A stretch of 6,708 nucleotides of DNA. Source: an uncultured beta proteobacterium. GTDB taxonomy: Bacteria > Pseudomonadota > Gammaproteobacteria > Burkholderiales > Burkholderiaceae_C. The position numbers and the translations under genes were made by a program. The stretch lies in assembly GCA_903834645.1 (NCBI GenBank), contig CAILKA010000222.1:1-6708 (forward strand), in the 5' to 3' direction. Shown here one piece after another: positions 5,768-6,708 of this stretch. The notes beneath the pieces were generated by a model, which saw only the letters and a program-made list of their open reading frames with translations, searched no databases and had not been told where the DNA came from. Numbering within the stretch: position 1 is the first letter of the stretch; every line of letters begins with the position of its first letter.

Positions 5768-6592
5768 ATGCCTGCTCCACAGTCCGCCAACCTCGGCGCC
5801 TCCGCGGCCGCCTCCTCCGGCCCGTCTGCCGCCTCCACCGGCGACGCCACGCCGGTCATCCTCGTCACCGGCGGCAGCCGCGGCATCGGTGCGGCCGTCG
5901 CGCGGCACGCCGCCCGTGCCGGCTACGACGTGGCGATCAACTGCGTGCGCGATGTCGCCGCGGCCGAGGCTGTGGCGGCCGACGTGCGTGCGCTCGGGCG
6001 CCGTGCGCTCGTCGTCACGGCGGACGTGGGCTCGGAGCCCGACGTGGTGGCGATGTTCGCGGCGGTGGACGCCGGACTCGGGCGCCTCACGGCCTTCGTC
6101 AACAACGCGGGGGTGGTCGACGTGGCCGCGCGCGTGGACGAGATGAGCCTGGCGCGCCTGGAGCGCATGTGGCGCATCAACCTCACGGGCTCGTTCCTGT
6201 GCGCGCGCCAGGCGCTGCGCCGCATGAGCACGCGCCACGGCGGCGCCGGCGGCTCGATCGTCAACCTGAGCTCGGCTGCGGCCAAGCTCGGCGCCGCGGG
6301 GCAGTACGTCGACTACGCCGCCAGCAAGGCGGCCATCGACATCTTCACGCTCGGCCTGGCGCGCGAGGTGGCCACCGAGGGCGTGCGCGTGAACGCCGTG
6401 CGCCCGGGCATCATCGACACCGACATCCACGCCTCCGGCGGCGAGCCCGACCGCGCTGCGCGCATGGCGCCGCTGGTGCCGATGCAGCGCGCCGGCTCGG
6501 CCGATGAGGTGGCCGCCGCGGTGGTGTGGTTGCTGTCGCCGCAGGCGAGCTATGTCACTGGCACGGTGGTGGATGTCGCGGGCGGCCGCTGA
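5768..6592 (+). CDS. Short-chain dehydrogenase/reductase (SDR), classical type
   Basis: A 274-residue NAD(P)-dependent oxidoreductase, presumed cytoplasmic. The cofactor motif TGGSRGIG is at residues 34-41, NNAG at 112-115, the active-site asparagine at N138 (RINLTG), the catalytic serine in NLSS (S168/S169) and the catalytic pair in YAASK (Y183, K187). PGIIDTDIHASGG (213-225) is the loop after the cofactor site. The stretch SSAAAKLGAAGQYVDYAASKAAID closely resembles YgfF-like and glucose-dehydrogenase-like SDRs, which also carry YVDYAASK. An arginine right after the TGGS serine (R38) suggests NADPH, but this is weak. The start is fixed at 5768 because no other start codon in frame lies between it and the cofactor motif, so there is an unusual Ala/Ser-rich leader of about 28 residues. 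It is divergent from the importer, so a shared pathway is possible but unproven. Substrate unknown. Confidence 0.9.
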   Translation: MPAPQSANLGASAAASSGPSAASTGDATPVILVTGGSRGIGAAVARHAARAGYDVAINCVRDVAAAEAVAADVRALGRRALVVTADVGSEPDVVAMFAAVDAGLGRLTAFVNNAGVVDVAARVDEMSLARLERMWRINLTGSFLCARQALRRMSTRHGGAGGSIVNLSSAAAKLGAAGQYVDYAASKAAIDIFTLGLAREVATEGVRVNAVRPGIIDTDIHASGGEPDRAARMAPLVPMQRAGSADEVAAAVVWLLSPQASYVTGTVVDVAGGR

Positions 6593-6708
6593 GCCCGTGC
6601 GCCGCTGGCGCCTGGGCCTGGCGGCTGCTGCTGGCGGACTGTGCCTGTGGGCGGCCCTGGCCGGCGCCCTGGCGCACGCGGCGCAGCCGCCCGCCGCGCC
6701 CGCCCCGG
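6573..6708 (+). CDS. Possible secreted protein, N-terminal part with signal peptide
   Basis: A frame open from ATG 6573 to the right edge (45 codons), or from GTG 6597 just after the SDR stop. From the GTG it reads MRRWRLGLAAAAGGLCLWAALA and then GALAHAAQPPAAPAP: a basic start, a hydrophobic core and an AHA|AQ-like cleavage site followed by a Pro/Ala linker, a textbook signal peptide. The ATG start would overlap the SDR gene by 20 bases. No strong ribosome site is seen for either start. Nothing of the mature protein is visible, so no function can be given. In such GC-rich DNA a chance open frame is possible, but the signal-peptide shape argues for a real gene. Confidence 0.55.
   Translation, partial: MSRAAAEPVRRWRLGLAAAAGGLCLWAALAGALAHAAQPPAAPAP

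Noticed and set aside
5762..6430. Leftward 222-codon frame opposite the SDR gene
   Set aside because: Antisense of a gene carrying all SDR motifs; no domain of its own.

Overview
The window is a high-GC stretch whose codon use and protein families fit a betaproteobacterium, most likely Burkholderiales and perhaps Comamonadaceae. That placement is inferred from protein style, not from a marker gene. Gene density is high: ten genes, two of them cut by the window edges, with non-coding gaps of only 16 to 130 bases. I see no tRNA, rRNA, insertion sequence, CRISPR array or integration site.

Left half (1-2928): a metal-homeostasis module, probably for zinc. A Fur-family repressor with the cysteine pairs expected of Zur (2497-2928, +) is divergent from a leftward operon. 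The operon encodes an outer-membrane beta-barrel protein with a His/Glu-rich loop (2381-1182), a periplasmic metal-binding protein of the ZnuA/cluster 9 type (1198-275), and the start of an ABC-3 type metal permease (238-1, cut by the edge). The ATPase is not in view and may lie beyond the left edge. The 115-base divergent gap is an AT-rich island with an imperfect 20-bp palindrome (2431-2450) and overlapping candidate promoters in both directions. This is what an autoregulated Zur operator would look like. The proposed path is capture or diffusion of metal across the outer membrane, periplasmic binding, then import through the inner membrane, all repressed when metal is plentiful.

Right half (2885-5637, -): a complete three-gene ABC importer of the NitT/TauT (nitrate/sulfonate/taurine-like) class, in the order binding protein, ATPase, permease. 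Its substrate cannot be read from sequence. Its permease gene runs convergently into the repressor gene, and the two coding ends overlap by 44 bases.

Right edge (5768-6708, +): a classical short-chain dehydrogenase/reductase divergent from the importer. Overlapping its end is the start of an open frame that looks like a signal peptide and continues beyond the window.

The most interesting element is the outer-membrane protein. It is too short for a TonB-dependent receptor, sits first in the putative Zur operon, and carries an acidic histidine cluster that could bind metal. No wholly new system is evident; the rest belongs to well-known families.
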